A DNA stretch of 64,000 bases from assembly GCA_030686995.1 (NCBI GenBank), contig CM060708.1, positions 184,838,126 through 184,902,125 on the forward strand, given 5' to 3'. Origin of the DNA: Artemisia argyi. Lineage: Eukaryota > Streptophyta > Magnoliopsida > Asterales > Asteraceae. Of the stretch, positions 10,610 to 21,257 are shown one piece after another; within the stretch, counting starts at the first letter, position 1, and each line of letters opens with the position of its first letter. A program made the translations under genes and the position numbers. The notes beneath the pieces are model-generated. The model had not been told where the DNA came from, ran no database searches, and worked only from the letters and a program-made list of their open reading frames with translations.

Positions 10610-11785
10610 ATTTGAATTTTTAGCTACCAAACAAAACCTTTTTTAACGTTTAGATGCACATGTAACAATTTTGGCCGCCTTTTGTATTCACATAAAAAAG
10701 ATGCCACGTTTATCTCATGATTAGGAAACTATTATTGCTGACAACAAATGATATTTTAAAAGTTGACCCATAATCCAAACAATACCGTAAATCATTAAAC
10801 AGGCGGCTGTACCAAACTACCAACCCATGGACTTGACTACTAAATATAACAAGTCTAGTTACACTTGAGTTGTTCTGTATACAGTTGTTGGCTGGCCAAG
10901 TTGCCTCGCCTAACCAACCGAAGGCAATGAACCTAGACGGCCGATGTTCTATGGCTCTCCTCATTTTGGCGTTTCCTGTTTATACTTTATAGACTGTTAG
11001 TCCGAATTAACCGAAGTCTTCGAAACATGTGTTAGCTACCTGTCGATGCCATACGTCTAATGACTTATAAAAGGAAAGTATTCGGTTAATTGACTCAATT
11101 CATTTAATCATCAGAAGGCAAGTTGGTTGTTTTTTTTGTGAAGACCCTTGTAATCATACCCGAAAGAACGAAACACTTTTATCATTCACACAATTGGGCT
11201 GATATATCTCATTGACATGAATAATCAAATACTGTATCATAATAACTTGTTCCTTACGATATAAAAGTAGCTTTTTTTGGGAATTAAAGGAAAAGGTGTA
11301 AGCATATCTTAAAGGCTACACTTTTCATTTTGTGGAAACAGAATAAGCATAACTTTAGCCACTTATCAAACCACCAAACTTTTATTGGTCTTTACTAAAC
11401 CAATGGACCTGCCATATGAACCAACAGAGGTAGGCACAATGGACCGTTTAATCAACGGGCACGTTCATATGAACAGTACACCTTGTGATCGACAAAAAAT
11501 GCATTGAGTTGGGAAAAAGGATACATTTATCAGACAATTGATACAAATGTAATATCCCAAACTTCTCCAGTTCCACCTAGTCCCAGTTGCAGTAAATTAA
11601 CAATTGTCATTGTAACATTTTAAGTCAAAATAAATTATCTTTCGATTATACATTACACAGGTAACAGGTTCAAAGGGTCGATACAAATGCTAATACTTGT
11701 AGAAACAATGCAAGTGTAAGCATCAATAGGATAATACCCATTAGAGTCGACCTTTCAACTTATATGTACACCCGCTTAAAAAAAA
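10610..11785. other. unassigned sequence, one TATA-like motif
   Basis: No supported ORF. Composition is less AT-extreme than the neighbours. 'cttataaaaggaaag' at about 11066 followed by CT-rich/A-rich leader-like sequence could be an old LTR promoter, but no paired LTR, primer-binding site or terminus was found. Confidence 0.4.
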
Positions 11786-11965
11786 GAGGAGTGCTAGACT
11801 CACTCACATTTTACAAAATTTTTCCCACACAATGAGGTGGAATGCATCTTAGCCACTCAATGCTCTCTCTTGGTCAATTAATGCTCTCACATGAGTGGCT
11901 AAGATGCATGCCACCTCATTGTTTGGGAGAAATTTTGTAAAATGTGAGTGAGTCTAGCACTCCTC
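11786..11965. mobile_element. palindromic MITE, 180 bp, 9-bp target duplication
   Basis: The ends GAGGAGTGCTAGACTCACTC (11786) and their exact complement ending at 11965 form a hairpin that pairs over almost the whole element, with a short central loop near 11865-11885. Flanks are TAAAAAAAA at 11777-11785 and 11966-11974. A 9-bp duplication fits Mutator-type transposition, but because the duplicate is an A-run its length is less certain. Confidence 0.8.
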
Positions 11966-11975
11966 TAAAAAAAAA

Positions 11976-13905
11976 GAGTAACGCACTTGACTTCTGAAAT
12001 TTCAATTAACTAAACAATCTTCAACGTTATGATGATGTGATCTACGATGGTTGAAAGATCCCTATATTCACGCTTGAAATTCCATTTAAAAGATACATTA
12101 CGACAATCAATTAAACACATGATTTCACATGTTACCCAAAGAATCGGCGGCTAAGCTAAGCTAGAGGAGCTGGAGCTCGAACATGGCCCGCATCAACTAC
12201 CAACTCTCAGGAAAAGAGTTTTGGATCTTACAATGCAAAGATCACATAGAAGCAATTACTGGCATCTTAAGAGTCAATATACGTGGAATATGTTTGAGCT
12301 TTTTATGTTAGTTTTTTTCCGGCAATGGTCATCATGGTTTTTGGCTAGAAAGAAGTATCATTGAAAGCACCCGAGCATTTTCAGGTCCGACATCATCCGT
12401 GCAAATGCTTCAGAGTTCAGAGTGGTTAAGTTTCAATCCCTCATTACAGCCCTCAAGATTCATTTGTAGCAAGCTCAATCCCGAGGCCTTAAGCACACTA
12501 TTTAAAGTATGTCAGGCATTTTTATTTTGTAATTTGAGCAAGTTAGGCCAAATGCTCATAATTTTAGTTATTTAATGAGGATCCCTTTCACCAGGTTTCA
12601 AAACAAGGCTATCTTTATAATTAAGTTTTTTGCCAAACGGAAGTAGATCCAAGATAAATATACAGTGAACTAGTGAAGTCACATGTATTAGGAAGCGTTA
12701 TGGTTTCCCTGCAGTCGAAGTCAAAGTATTTATCAATCATTCGAAGCTCTAGTTGATTCTAAATAATGATCTATAGAGGGAAATATAAACCTAAAACCAC
12801 AACTCGTTTACGATCATATTTCATACTAAAGACATACAGTTATTTTATAGGAAGTGCTACAGTCATCCACACCCACAGAAATAGGTAGTAAAAGATAGTA
12901 TATCATTTACGGGTTCATTTAGAAAACCCTGTTCAACTCTCAAAACTCAATAAGTTAGACTCTTTATATAAAATGTTGCTTAGGGAGTGAGGAAACTACA
13001 AAACCTTAAAGAAATATTAATGTTTAAGACCTTCGTTCTGTTGGTAGTTTATCAATATGAACTATTTTCCTGTTAGGATTTAGGTAATTTACGTTTTTCT
13101 TTCTTCACATTGTGCTCATGTTCAATGCTTCTGTGCCAAGTTGAACCATATACAGTTATACACTTATACATAACCTGGAAACTTTTACCAACTTGCTTCA
13201 CTTTGCTCCTCTGGCCTCGCCTAAAGGCGAGGTGCAGAGCCTAAACGTCTCAATTGTGCCTTAAACCTTTAACTACTCTGATTCTGTAGCAATAGCATTG
13301 ACCACTTTAACAGGCCATCCTTGTTTTCGGCTAAGGTTTTGAAAGATACACATTCCCAAGAAAGTACGAAACCTTCTGGTTCATATCAAACGTGGACAAT
13401 GCCTGAAAGATACCGTATATGGAGAAATATAGCATGCCTAGAAGAAAGGATCAAAGCAGCTTCCAACTATAAAAATTATAAGCTGAAGAAAGCGTAAAAG
13501 AATCCAGTTTCATGTTGTCCTAGGAATGAAATCCGTCACTTGGAGGCTTCTACGGGTTGTCTTTGACACATAAAAGCTTCGACTGACAGATCCAGCGTTC
13601 ATGTACAGACTAGAATTAGCATAATCAGACAGATATTGTTTTTAATGCAACCCAAGGCATTTCATTACAAACTCAAGAAGGGGACAAAATAAACAAATAA
13701 TCAGAAGCGATACGTGATTTATACAGACTAACTATATAGTACAAAGTGAAAGCTGAAGTGATCAATTGCTGCAAACTAATCACGAGGTCTAACATCAAAG
13801 CCTTGGTAATTATGTGTACTAGCAATTAGTTGTGGGAGTAACAAATGTGGCTATCATTTTTATTGCCAACTGCATATTTAAAACTAGTTAACTGTGAATC
13901 AAAGC
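11976..13905. other. non-coding, low-repeat sequence flanking the CACTA element
   Basis: No ORF, inverted repeat or element end is supported apart from a short palindrome 'ctcgcctaaaggcgag' near 13215. Composition is balanced and intron- or UTR-like, continuing in kind beyond the CACTA at 24684. This could be an intron or downstream region of a host gene outside the window, but no exon is recognisable. Confidence 0.4.
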
Positions 13906-13937
13906 CACTACAACAAACAGGAGGACGGGCGACGAGA

Positions 13938-14280
13938 CTTTCGGCGGCGACGCCCTTGTCCCCGCCGAAAGTCGCTAAACAACAAAAACAGAGCTGAGCT
14001 GGCACACAATCTCGCTGACCGCCCATTGCATTTTCAACGCAAACTTTCAGCGGGGACATGTCCCCGCCGAAAGTGTTTTTGCAGACCACAACTTTGACCA
14101 AAATAGTCACATTTTCAAACCCACCTTTTAGCGGGGACTGTCCCCGCCGAAAGTGTTACATAATATTTGACCAAAATAGTTGCACTTTTTATTGTCGCGG
14201 GTATTATTCCCGCCATTACTTTTGGCGGGGAAATGCATAACTTTTGGCGGGGACATGTCCCTGCTAAAAGTTTGGGCGCC
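13938..14280. repeat. CACTA left subterminal palindromic repeats
   Basis: Repeated dyads such as GCGGGGACATGTCCCCGC flanked by CTTTCAG/CTTTTGG and their complements, at about 13940, 14040-14075, 14130-14152, 14195-14235 and 14245-14270. In En/Spm such subterminal repeats bind TNPA; here that role is inference from position and from the TNPA-type gene in the same element. Confidence 0.85.
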
Positions 14281-14395
14281 AAATTTCTCTCCAAGCTGCA
14301 ACTTTTTCCCAAAAACTTTTTAATATATATTATAACATACACCTAATACATATTAAATCATAAATTCGGCAAAAAAATACAAAACAAACATAACA

Positions 14396-14815
14396 ATGGA
14401 TGGTTTGACGCCGGAACAGGAGTGGGCAAAGGCTTTATCACACGAGCTCTTGTATAATGAAATTATAAATCATTGGGGCGTTGAAATTTTTGATGAATAT
14501 GGTTTGTACGCGAACTGTGTACCGTGGCAGAGAGACCGGATTCTGGTATGGTTGAGGAAAAAGTCATACTATATAGAGTATTTGGAAGAGGTAGATACTG
14601 CTGAAGCTCAACGTGCTGCTGAAGCTCAAGCTGCTGCTGTTGGAGGTGAGGATGAAGCTGAAAGCACGTTTGATGAAGCTGCAGCTGTTGATAATCTGGA
14701 AAATAGAATAACAAGTCTTGAAGCTACGTTTGCATATCTCAAGGAAATGAGAGCAAGGAAAGGAAGAGGTGGTGCGAGTTCAAGCAAAGCGGGAGTTAGA
14801 CGCAAAAAAAAGTAA
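14396..14815 (+). CDS. unrecognised 139-residue CACTA-borne protein, acidic with basic C-terminus
   Basis: I do not recognise this protein. The ATG at 14396 lies about 110 bases inside the subterminal repeats and the frame is open to TAA at 14813-14815. Residues 1-65 look globular (Trp/Tyr-rich, with 'WGVEIFDEYGLY' and 'PWQRDRILVWLRKK'). Residues 68-90 are Ala/Glu-rich, residues 98-122 are heptad-like (LENRITSLEATFAYLKEM, possible coiled coil), and the last 20 residues are Arg/Lys/Gly-rich and end KKK, a possible nuclear or nucleic-acid-binding tail. Its codon pattern and composition are gene-like, unlike nearby shadow frames. It may be an accessory CACTA protein or a captured gene fragment; no function is assigned. 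Confidence 0.6.
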   Translation: MDGLTPEQEWAKALSHELLYNEIINHWGVEIFDEYGLYANCVPWQRDRILVWLRKKSYYIEYLEEVDTAEAQRAAEAQAAAVGGEDEAESTFDEAAAVDNLENRITSLEATFAYLKEMRARKGRGGASSSKAGVRRKKK

Positions 14816-15087
14816 ACGGGTTGTTTCATTTGGTTGTCGTGTTGTTTAGTTTGAGTTGTTTTGTTTGGTTGTCGAGTTGTTTAGTTTGAGTTGTTTCGTT
14901 TGATCTGGTTCGTTTGCTTGTCAAGTTGTTTAGTTTGAGTCTGTATGAAAATGTATCCGGTTTACAACTCTTGTGTGGTGTTTCGGATTCCTTTATAAAC
15001 TGCTTAGGTTCTTACTGTGGATGTTTTTTTAGATTAATAATTACAATCTTGAGTGTTTGGATAGAATTTTACGATTTCTAATGGTAA

Positions 15088-15285
15088 AGCAACAACAACA
15101 ACAATAACACAACACAACAAACAACATTTTATTAAACAACAACAACAATAACACAACAAACAACAACAATAACACAAGAAACAACAAACAACAAGAATAA
15201 CACAAGAAACAACAAACAACAACAACAACAACAACAACAACAGCAACATCAACAACAACAGCAAGATCAACAACAACAGCATTAC
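15088..15285. repeat. (CAA)n-type low-complexity tract
   Basis: Imperfect CAA/AACAAT repeats directly downstream (minus strand) of the small broken ORF at 15282-15585. Poly-Leu/Val open frames across it on the minus strand are artefacts. Confidence 0.9.
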
Positions 15286-15585
15286 ATACGAAGATTTTCC
15301 ATGTCACCTAACAGGTCACGGAGTATTGCATCCGATTGACATGCGTGGTCATTGTTGTCGGGATTCGTTGCCATTGCAAGTCTCGCCTCGAGCAACCTGA
15401 CTTTTGTCTCTAACACCTGTTTTTGTGCCTCCAGCATATTTATCCTAAGATCTTTTTCATGGCAGTTTGTGCACCCAGAACCGTGAGATGTTGAAGCAGA
15501 ATATATTACTTGTAATTGTTCATCAAATTCTTTTTTTTATATTTCCTACTCCACAAGTACACATAAAAGGATTATATCGCTGCAT
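15282..15585 (-). pseudogene. small zinc-binding-like plus coiled-coil ORF broken at an A8 run
   Basis: On the minus strand an ATG at 15585 opens a frame with clustered cysteines (MCTCGVGN) and meets a stop after an 8-A run (plus-strand T run 15531-15538). A second frame, open from before that run to TAA at 15282, encodes a CTNCHEKD Cys/His motif, then a strong heptad pattern (LEAQKQVLETKVRLLEARLAM), then an acidic Leu-rich end LRDLLGDMENLRM. A one-base length change in the homopolymer would account for the split, so either it is a genuine frameshift or a sequencing error. The gene lies opposite to 14396-14815. I do not recognise the family. Confidence 0.45.
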
Positions 15586-15840
15586 TCTGGTTGACAGTGT
15601 GTGTTTGTAATTGTGTGTGGTAGAATCGTGATCGGGGTGGCCCGATCTACAAGTTGAGTTGATAAAAGATGGTGGCCAGAAAAAGATTCCGGCGGCCGGA
15701 AACTGCTGGTGTCGCCGGAAAATGGAAACTGCTAGAGAGAGAGAGATATAGTGAGATGAGTGTGTGTGTAAGATGATATGGGTTAGATGAGTGTGTGTGA
15801 GTTTATATTGTGAGTTGATAAAAGTTGTTAGGTGGGAAAA

Positions 15841-17423
15841 TATCTCGTGTATAACCATAGCATCTCGACTCGTTCGTTTAATATCTCGTGTACAACCATA
15901 GCATCTCGACTCGTTCGTTTAATATCTTGTGTAATATCACATCATCTCGACTCGTTCGTTTAACATCTCGTGTAATACCACATCATCTCGACTCGTTCGT
16001 TTAACACTCGTGTAATATCACATCATCTCGACTCGTTCGTTTAACATCTCGTGTAATACCACATCATCTCGACTCGTTCGTTTAACATCTCGTGTAATAC
16101 CACATCATCTCGACTCGTTCGTTTAACATCTCGTGTAATACCACATCATCTCGACTCGTTCGTTTAACATCTCGTGTAATACCACATCATCTCAACTCAT
16201 TCGTTTAACATCTCGTGCATAACCGTATCATCTCGAATCATTCGTTTAACATCTCGTGCATAACCATATCATCTCGACTCATTCGTTTAACATCTCGTGT
16301 ATAACCATATCATCTCGACTCATTCGTTTAACATCTCGTGCATAACCGTATCATCTCGAATCATTCGTTTAACATCTCGTGCATAACCGTATCATCTCGA
16401 ATCATTCGTTTAACATCTCGTGTATAACCGTATCATCTCGACTCATTCGTTTAACATCTCGTGTATAACCCTATCATCTCGACTCATTCATTTAACATCT
16501 CGTGCATAACCGTATCATCTCGACTCATTCGTTTAACATCTCGTGCATAACCGTATCATCTCGAATCATTCGTTTAACATCTCGTGTATAACCGTATCAT
16601 CTCGACTCATTCGTTTAACATCTCGTGTATAACCCTATCATCTCGAATCATTCGGTTAACATCTCGTGTATAACCCTATCATCTCGACTCATTCGTTTAA
16701 CATCTCGTGTATAACCGTATCATCTCGACTCATTCGTTTAACATCTCGTGCATAACCATATCATCTCGACTCATTCGTTTAACATCTCGTGCATAACCGT
16801 ATCATCTCGACTCATTCGTTTAACATCTCGTGCATAACCGTATCATCTCGAATCATTCGTTTAACATGTCGTGCATAACCATATCATCTCGACTCATTCG
16901 TTTAACATCTCGTGTATAACCATATCATCTCGACTCATTCGTTTAACATCTCGTGCATAACCGTATCATCTCGAATCATTCGTTTAACATCTTGTGCATA
17001 ACCGTATCATCTCGACTCATTCGTTTAACATCTCGTGTATAACCATATCATATCGACTCATTCGTTTAACATCTCGTGCATAACCGTATCATCTCGACTC
17101 ATTCGTTTAACATCTCGTGCATAACCGTATCATCTCGAATCATTCGTTTAACATCTCGTGCATAACCGTATCATCTCGAATCATTCGTTTAACATCTCGT
17201 GCATAACCATATCATCTCGACTCATTCGTTTAACATCTCGTGTATAACCATATCATCTCGACTCATTCGTTTAACATCTCGTGTATAACCATATTATCTA
17301 GACTCATTCGTTTAACATCTCGTGCATAACCGTATCATCTCGAATCATTCGTTTAACATCTCGTGCATAACCGTATCATCTCGAATCATTCGTTTAACAT
17401 CTCGTGCATAACCGAATCATTCG
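15841..17423. repeat. 41-bp minisatellite, about 39 copies
   Basis: Tandem array with unit 'aacatctcgtgcataacc' followed by 'gtatcatctcgaatcattcgttt'. The first seven to eight units use the variant GTAATACCACATC with GACTCGTTCG; later units use GTRTAACCNTATC with GANTCATTCG, and GACTC/GAATC and TGTAT/TGCAT variants alternate in recurring blocks. There are no unique spacers, so it is not a CRISPR-like structure. Confidence 0.95.
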
Positions 17424-17449
17424 CTAAAAATATGATTTTTCATTTAGAA

Positions 17450-17640
17450 CACTTTTGGCGGGGACATGTCCCCGCTTAAAGATTTCACCAATATTTTTGT
17501 TTCCCTCTATGCATTTACTTTACCCCGCCAAAACTTTTGGCGAATTATTAAAACTTTTGGCGGGGACATGTCCCCGCCAAAAGATTTGCTAAAAGACAAA
17601 AGTACACTTTCAGTGGGGACATGTCCCCGCTAAAAGTAAA
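17450..17640. repeat. internal block of CACTA subterminal-type repeats
   Basis: Four copies of the CTTTTGGCGGGGACATGTCC-type palindrome lie 3.5 kb inside the element, just after the minisatellite. They have the same sequence as the terminal blocks. This looks like the original inner edge of the 5' subterminal region displaced by insertion of the 14390-17430 segment, or like a buried end of another CACTA copy. Confidence 0.8.
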
Positions 17641-17689
17641 CGCAATAACACACTCAATTATTAGCAATTGGATCTAACAGTACACTTAG

Positions 17690-18190
17690 AAAAAAAAAAA
17701 AAAAAACCATCGCTGAGACCACAGACAACCAGCAGCACCTTCTACACTACCACCACAGCACCACCATCTCCACCACCACCATCTCCACCACCACCACAAC
17801 ACCATCATCTCCCCCACAGCACCCACACTCGCACCACTGTGCACGATGCATCTCCTAAACCCCTCTCCTTGTTTAATTCTCTCCTAAACCCCTCTCCTTG
17901 TTTGATTCTCTCTATTCTCATCTCCTTTCTTACTCTCCTTGTTTGACCCAGCCAAGACCCAGGTTAATTTTTTTTTTCAATTTTTGTTATTTTTTTAATT
18001 GTTGTTAATTTGTGTGAATTTTTGTTAATTGTGTTAATTTGTGTTTAAAGTATTATGTTTTTGAATTTTATTAATTTTTTTGATTTTTTTCCTTTGGAGA
18101 CCACATCAGCCAAGACCACAGTTGAGTCAAGACCAAGCTGGGACCTGTCGAGACCAAGCTGAGACCACAGACGAGAGCCCACCAAAAGGT
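17690..18190 (+). other. possible untranslated leader exons of the TNPA-type gene
   Basis: Two GAGACCA/CAAGACCA-rich segments (about 17700-17960 and 18100-18189) each end at a donor-like site (CAG|GTTAAT near 17960, AAG|GTATAC near 18189). A third similar segment lies at about 21128-21225. They are not repeated elsewhere in the window. I infer 5' UTR exons spliced to the coding exon at 21858. A Pro/Thr-rich open frame at 17668-17946 is CCACCA low complexity and not called as a gene. Confidence 0.3.
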
Positions 18191-18306
18191 ATACATGTTT
18201 AATTTTTTTTTGTGTTTATGTTTCTACCGGGGACATGTCGCCGCCAATAGTTTATACTCAGTAATTTATGTTTATGTATTTTTTTAGCCCCTTGAATTGA
18301 TGTTTT

Positions 18307-18374
18307 GGAACACGACACACCATGGGGTGTGCTCGTGATGTGTACCACGACACAAGTAGTGTCGTGGGGACTTG
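18307..18374. repeat. 68-bp direct repeat, copy 1, with two dyads
   Basis: Identical over 68 bases to 20037-20104. It contains the dyad CACGACAC-AAGTA-GTGTCGTG and a second one centred on CCATGG. The copies bracket about 1.7 kb. Confidence 0.9.
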
Positions 18375-18439
18375 GTATTAGGTTAACGACAATGCAGCCC
18401 CATTATATAAGCCAAAAAAGTTTTAAAATAAGCACAAAA

Positions 18440-18750
18440 TGTGAGCTTATGAAACATAAGTCAAAAACCATAAGCCATAAGCCAAATAAGCCATCCGCCA
18501 CTGCTAAAACAGCCCCGGCTTATGGCTTATATGGTTTTCGGCTTATGTTTCATAAGCTCACAGTTTGTGGCTTATTTTGTAACTTTTTCTGCTTATATAA
18601 GCTTATAAGCCACAAAAAAGTGAGCTAATGAAACATAAGCCGAAAACCATATAAGCCATAAGCCATAAGCCCCGCTATATAAGCCGAAACAGCCCCGGCT
18701 TATGGCTTATATGGTTTTCGGCTTATGTTTCATTAGCTCACTTTTTAGTA
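18440..18750. repeat. hairpin repeat family B, two copies back to back
   Basis: Arms are GTGAGCTTATGAAACATAAG and 'ccataagccataagcc' pairing with 'ggcttatggcttatatgg' and 'tttcggcttatgtttcat'. Arms are about 60-70 bases and loops 20-40 bases (about 18440-18580 and 18614-18747). A third copy is at 20779-20925 and a half copy at about 20975-21030. Ends such as AAACAAACACC resemble MITE termini. Open frames here are by-products. Confidence 0.8.
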
Positions 18751-20036
18751 TTATTGTTGTTAACTTGTGGTTAATTCTGCATAATTAGTTCACTTTAGTC
18801 ATATGTAGGATAGTTAAAGCACAAAATCAGTAGGTCCATTAACAAATAGTCAATTTAGGTTTTGAAATTAGTTAACTGCCTATAATAGTGTAATCAGCTA
18901 ATATAGTTGTAGTGATAGGTGCAATTTAGTGAAAGTTAGTTTAATCTAGTGTAGCATTAGCTTATTACATCATTTAGGATAAGATTTGATAAGAAGAAAT
19001 TGGATTTGGTCAAATTGGTTGCGCATAAAAATAGTCAAAGTCTGACAGCATATGTGCTCAAAACACACCTGATCTAGGCTTTAATTGAATGAGCAATTGA
19101 GAGTTATTCATAGGGATTTTTGAATTTTTAGAATCTCGGTAGTGTGATCTTAATTTTGTCTCCTTAAGTTTTTAGATTTGAGCTTATTTGAACTGCTGAT
19201 CAGGCCTGCAAGTAGGAGCTTTTCACTTGATTGCTGGTTAATCAAATAGGTCTGCAGTTAAGCTTATTGGTTCATGATCTGAATTTGTTTGAGCATTCTG
19301 AGTATATTTGAGCTTATACTTGTATATTACATGGTCCTTGAGCCTCTGCTTAATTTGGCGCAATCTGCTTATTCACTTGGCTTATTATCAACTGCTTATT
19401 TGATCATTTGGTTGTCCTGGTATTGTTTATGGTGTAATAATTGTTTGTTTGAGTTTTAGTAAGAACCTTACGCATTCTGTATAAGTTTTAGGAAGTTCAG
19501 TGGCAAGTGATTATTAATAAGCACTTGTCCTAAGCTGCTTTTAGCCCAATAAGCATTTTTCCAGCTTATTTTTCATTTTTTTCTATTTTTCTTAGATTTT
19601 AATAAATATTTTAGTATTTTTATGAAAATTTCATATTTTCCATGAGGGCCGTTTGGTTTATGCTGTCCAAACAGGGGTGTGCTTGGGATTGCTCATTTGA
19701 TTTCGGCTTATATTTCATAAGCTTCAATTTTCCAGCTTATATGGAGACTTGTGGGCTTATATAAGTTTATTATGTATATAAGTATATTATGATATAATAA
19801 ACTTATATAAGCCCACAAGTCTCCTAATAAGCCGGAAAATTGAAGCTTGTGATTTATAAGCCGAAAACAAATAAGCTCAAACAAACACCCCTTAATTTAT
19901 AAGCCGAAAACCATGGCTGCTTGTATTTTCAGCTTATAAAGGGATCAGCCGATAGCCATGAGCAGCCGATAACCATGGCTGCTTATATCAGTATGTAGGA
20001 TTGCTTCTTAAGCTGCTAGGATTGCTTAGGGATTAG
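18751..20036 (+). other. GCTTAT-rich segment, possible old gypsy LTR fragment
   Basis: No coding frame. Text such as 'agctgcttttagcccaataagc', then 'ccagcttatttttcat', then 'attttagtatttttatg' parallels the minus-strand Athila LTR around 58480-58640 ('agctgttttaagccattaagc', 'tagcttatttttcaa', 'atattttagatttttc'). I infer a diverged fragment of that LTR family carried inside the CACTA element; alignment by eye only. Confidence 0.35.
19702..19866. repeat. hairpin repeat family A, copy 1
   Basis: Near-perfect inverted repeat: 'ttcggcttatatttcataag' to 'ggcttatataagtttatta' pairs with its complement ending at 19866. Arms are about 75 bases. A second copy lies at 21258-21408. Confidence 0.85.
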
Positions 20037-20104
20037 GGAACACGACACACCATGGGGTGTGCTCGTGATGTGTACCACGACACAAGTAGTGTCGTGGGGA
20101 CTTG
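20037..20104. repeat. 68-bp direct repeat, copy 2
   Basis: Exact match to 18307-18374; the flanking bases differ on both sides, which fits either a displaced duplication or a recombination junction. Confidence 0.9.
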
Positions 20105-20249
20105 CTATTGGGGCAGTGGTGGATACACAAGTAGGTTTGTCATCTCAACTGCCAAAGTAGGTGCAAAATATAAAAAGTCAAAAATCTCTTTTGTGCAGAA
20201 ATGCAAAAATGCTAGGATTTATTGTGATTTTTGTGTTGTGTTCTAGGGA

Positions 20250-20560
20250 TTGAAATTTTTAGGAGTTGTAGTCCCCCACCTTGTCTTTGATGTCCTAGTG
20301 TTATTTTATTTTTGTGAATTTTTTTGTGGGGTCCACAGCCCTTCAAACACACCTGCAGGGGGACTGACCTCCCCTGCACCACCACCTCAGTTATTCACCA
20401 TCTTTACAAGCCCTTCCCATAAGCTCATCATTGGACCCCTGGTCCTGAAGCTTGGCTTACTTGGTAGCCCCCCACCTCAGCTCTCCATACCAGGTTTCAC
20501 CTTGGACCCGTGATCACCCAGGTGGGCCCCACAGAGGGCTGCAAAATGGCCAGTTTTAGC
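20250..20560 (+). other. GC-richer segment inside the CACTA element
   Basis: Locally higher GC, with CCCCCACC and CCACCTCAG repeats and an open frame of 87 codons (20250-20513) that shows no recognisable protein features. It could be a captured host fragment, but I cannot identify a source. Confidence 0.3.
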
Positions 20561-20778
20561 CTTCCATGGTCTGTGGTGAATTGGCTTGCTTATTTGAGAT
20601 TGTTGGCTTATCCCTTGTGCTTATTCAGCTCTTTTTGGCTTATTTGATTAACAGCAGCCCACAAGGGCTTTTAATTTGTTAATTTTTAATTTTCGTTATT
20701 CTTTTAATTTGTTAATTTTTTATTTAACTTTTGCTTGTGTTAGACTTATATAAGTCTGAAAATCTCAAAATAAGCCAT

Positions 20779-21030
20779 AAAAGTAAGCTTATGAAACATA
20801 AGTTAAAAACAAGATAAGCCATAAGCCCCGCTATATAAGCCGAAACAAACACCGGCTTATGGCTTATTTGGTTTTCGGCTTATGTTTCATAAGCTCACTT
20901 TTTTGTGGCTTATTTTATAACTTTTTGACTTATATCAGCTTATAAGCTTATATAAGCTGAAAAGTTTCAAATTAAGACACAAAAAGTGAGCTTATGAAAC
21001 ATACGCCGAAAACCCAAAAATTAAACAAAC
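20779..21030. repeat. hairpin repeat family B, third copy and half copy
   Basis: Same arms as 18440-18750: 'gtaagcttatgaaacataag' pairs with 'cttatgtttcataagctcac'. It is followed by an unpaired arm ending in AAACAAACACCCGCG near 21030. Confidence 0.75.
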
Positions 21031-21061
21031 ACCCGCGTAAGCAGCTTATGAAATATAAGAT

Positions 21062-21062
<1 letters not shown>

Positions 21063-21107
<45 letters not shown>
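21063..21107 (+). repeat. poly(T) tract, 45 bases
   Basis: Uninterrupted T run between hairpin repeats inside the CACTA element. Confidence 0.95.
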
Positions 21108-21257
21108 CCATTTGTTGATTTTCTTTTTCATGTCGAGACCAGCCGAGACTACCCGAGAGCCGAGACCAGCCTTCTGTCAAGACCAGCTAGCCGAGAGCAA
21201 AGACCAAAATCAGTACGTGCGATTTTCAGCTTAGTTTGATAATTATGAGCTTATTAT

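Noticed and set aside
10710..10964. 84-codon minus-strand ORF
   Set aside because: No recognisable motif, no supporting splice or repeat context; length is compatible with chance.
13200..13260. tRNA- or SINE-like palindrome near 'ctcgcctaaaggcgag'
   Set aside because: No A/B box pair or cloverleaf could be drawn; only a short hairpin.
11976..13905. Host gene exons flanking the CACTA element
   Set aside because: The sequence is intron-like, but no conserved exon could be recognised on either strand, so no gene is called.
15841..17423. CRISPR-like array
   Set aside because: Units are contiguous 41-mers without unique spacers in a plant genome; it is a minisatellite.
17668..17946. 92-codon Pro/Thr-rich open frame
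   Set aside because: CCACCA low complexity followed by a hydrophobic pyrimidine-rich tail; more likely a leader segment.
18305..18628. 107-codon open frame in the CACTA interior
   Set aside because: It overlaps the 68-bp direct repeat and a hairpin repeat; the second copy of the 68-mer at 20037 leads into a different protein.
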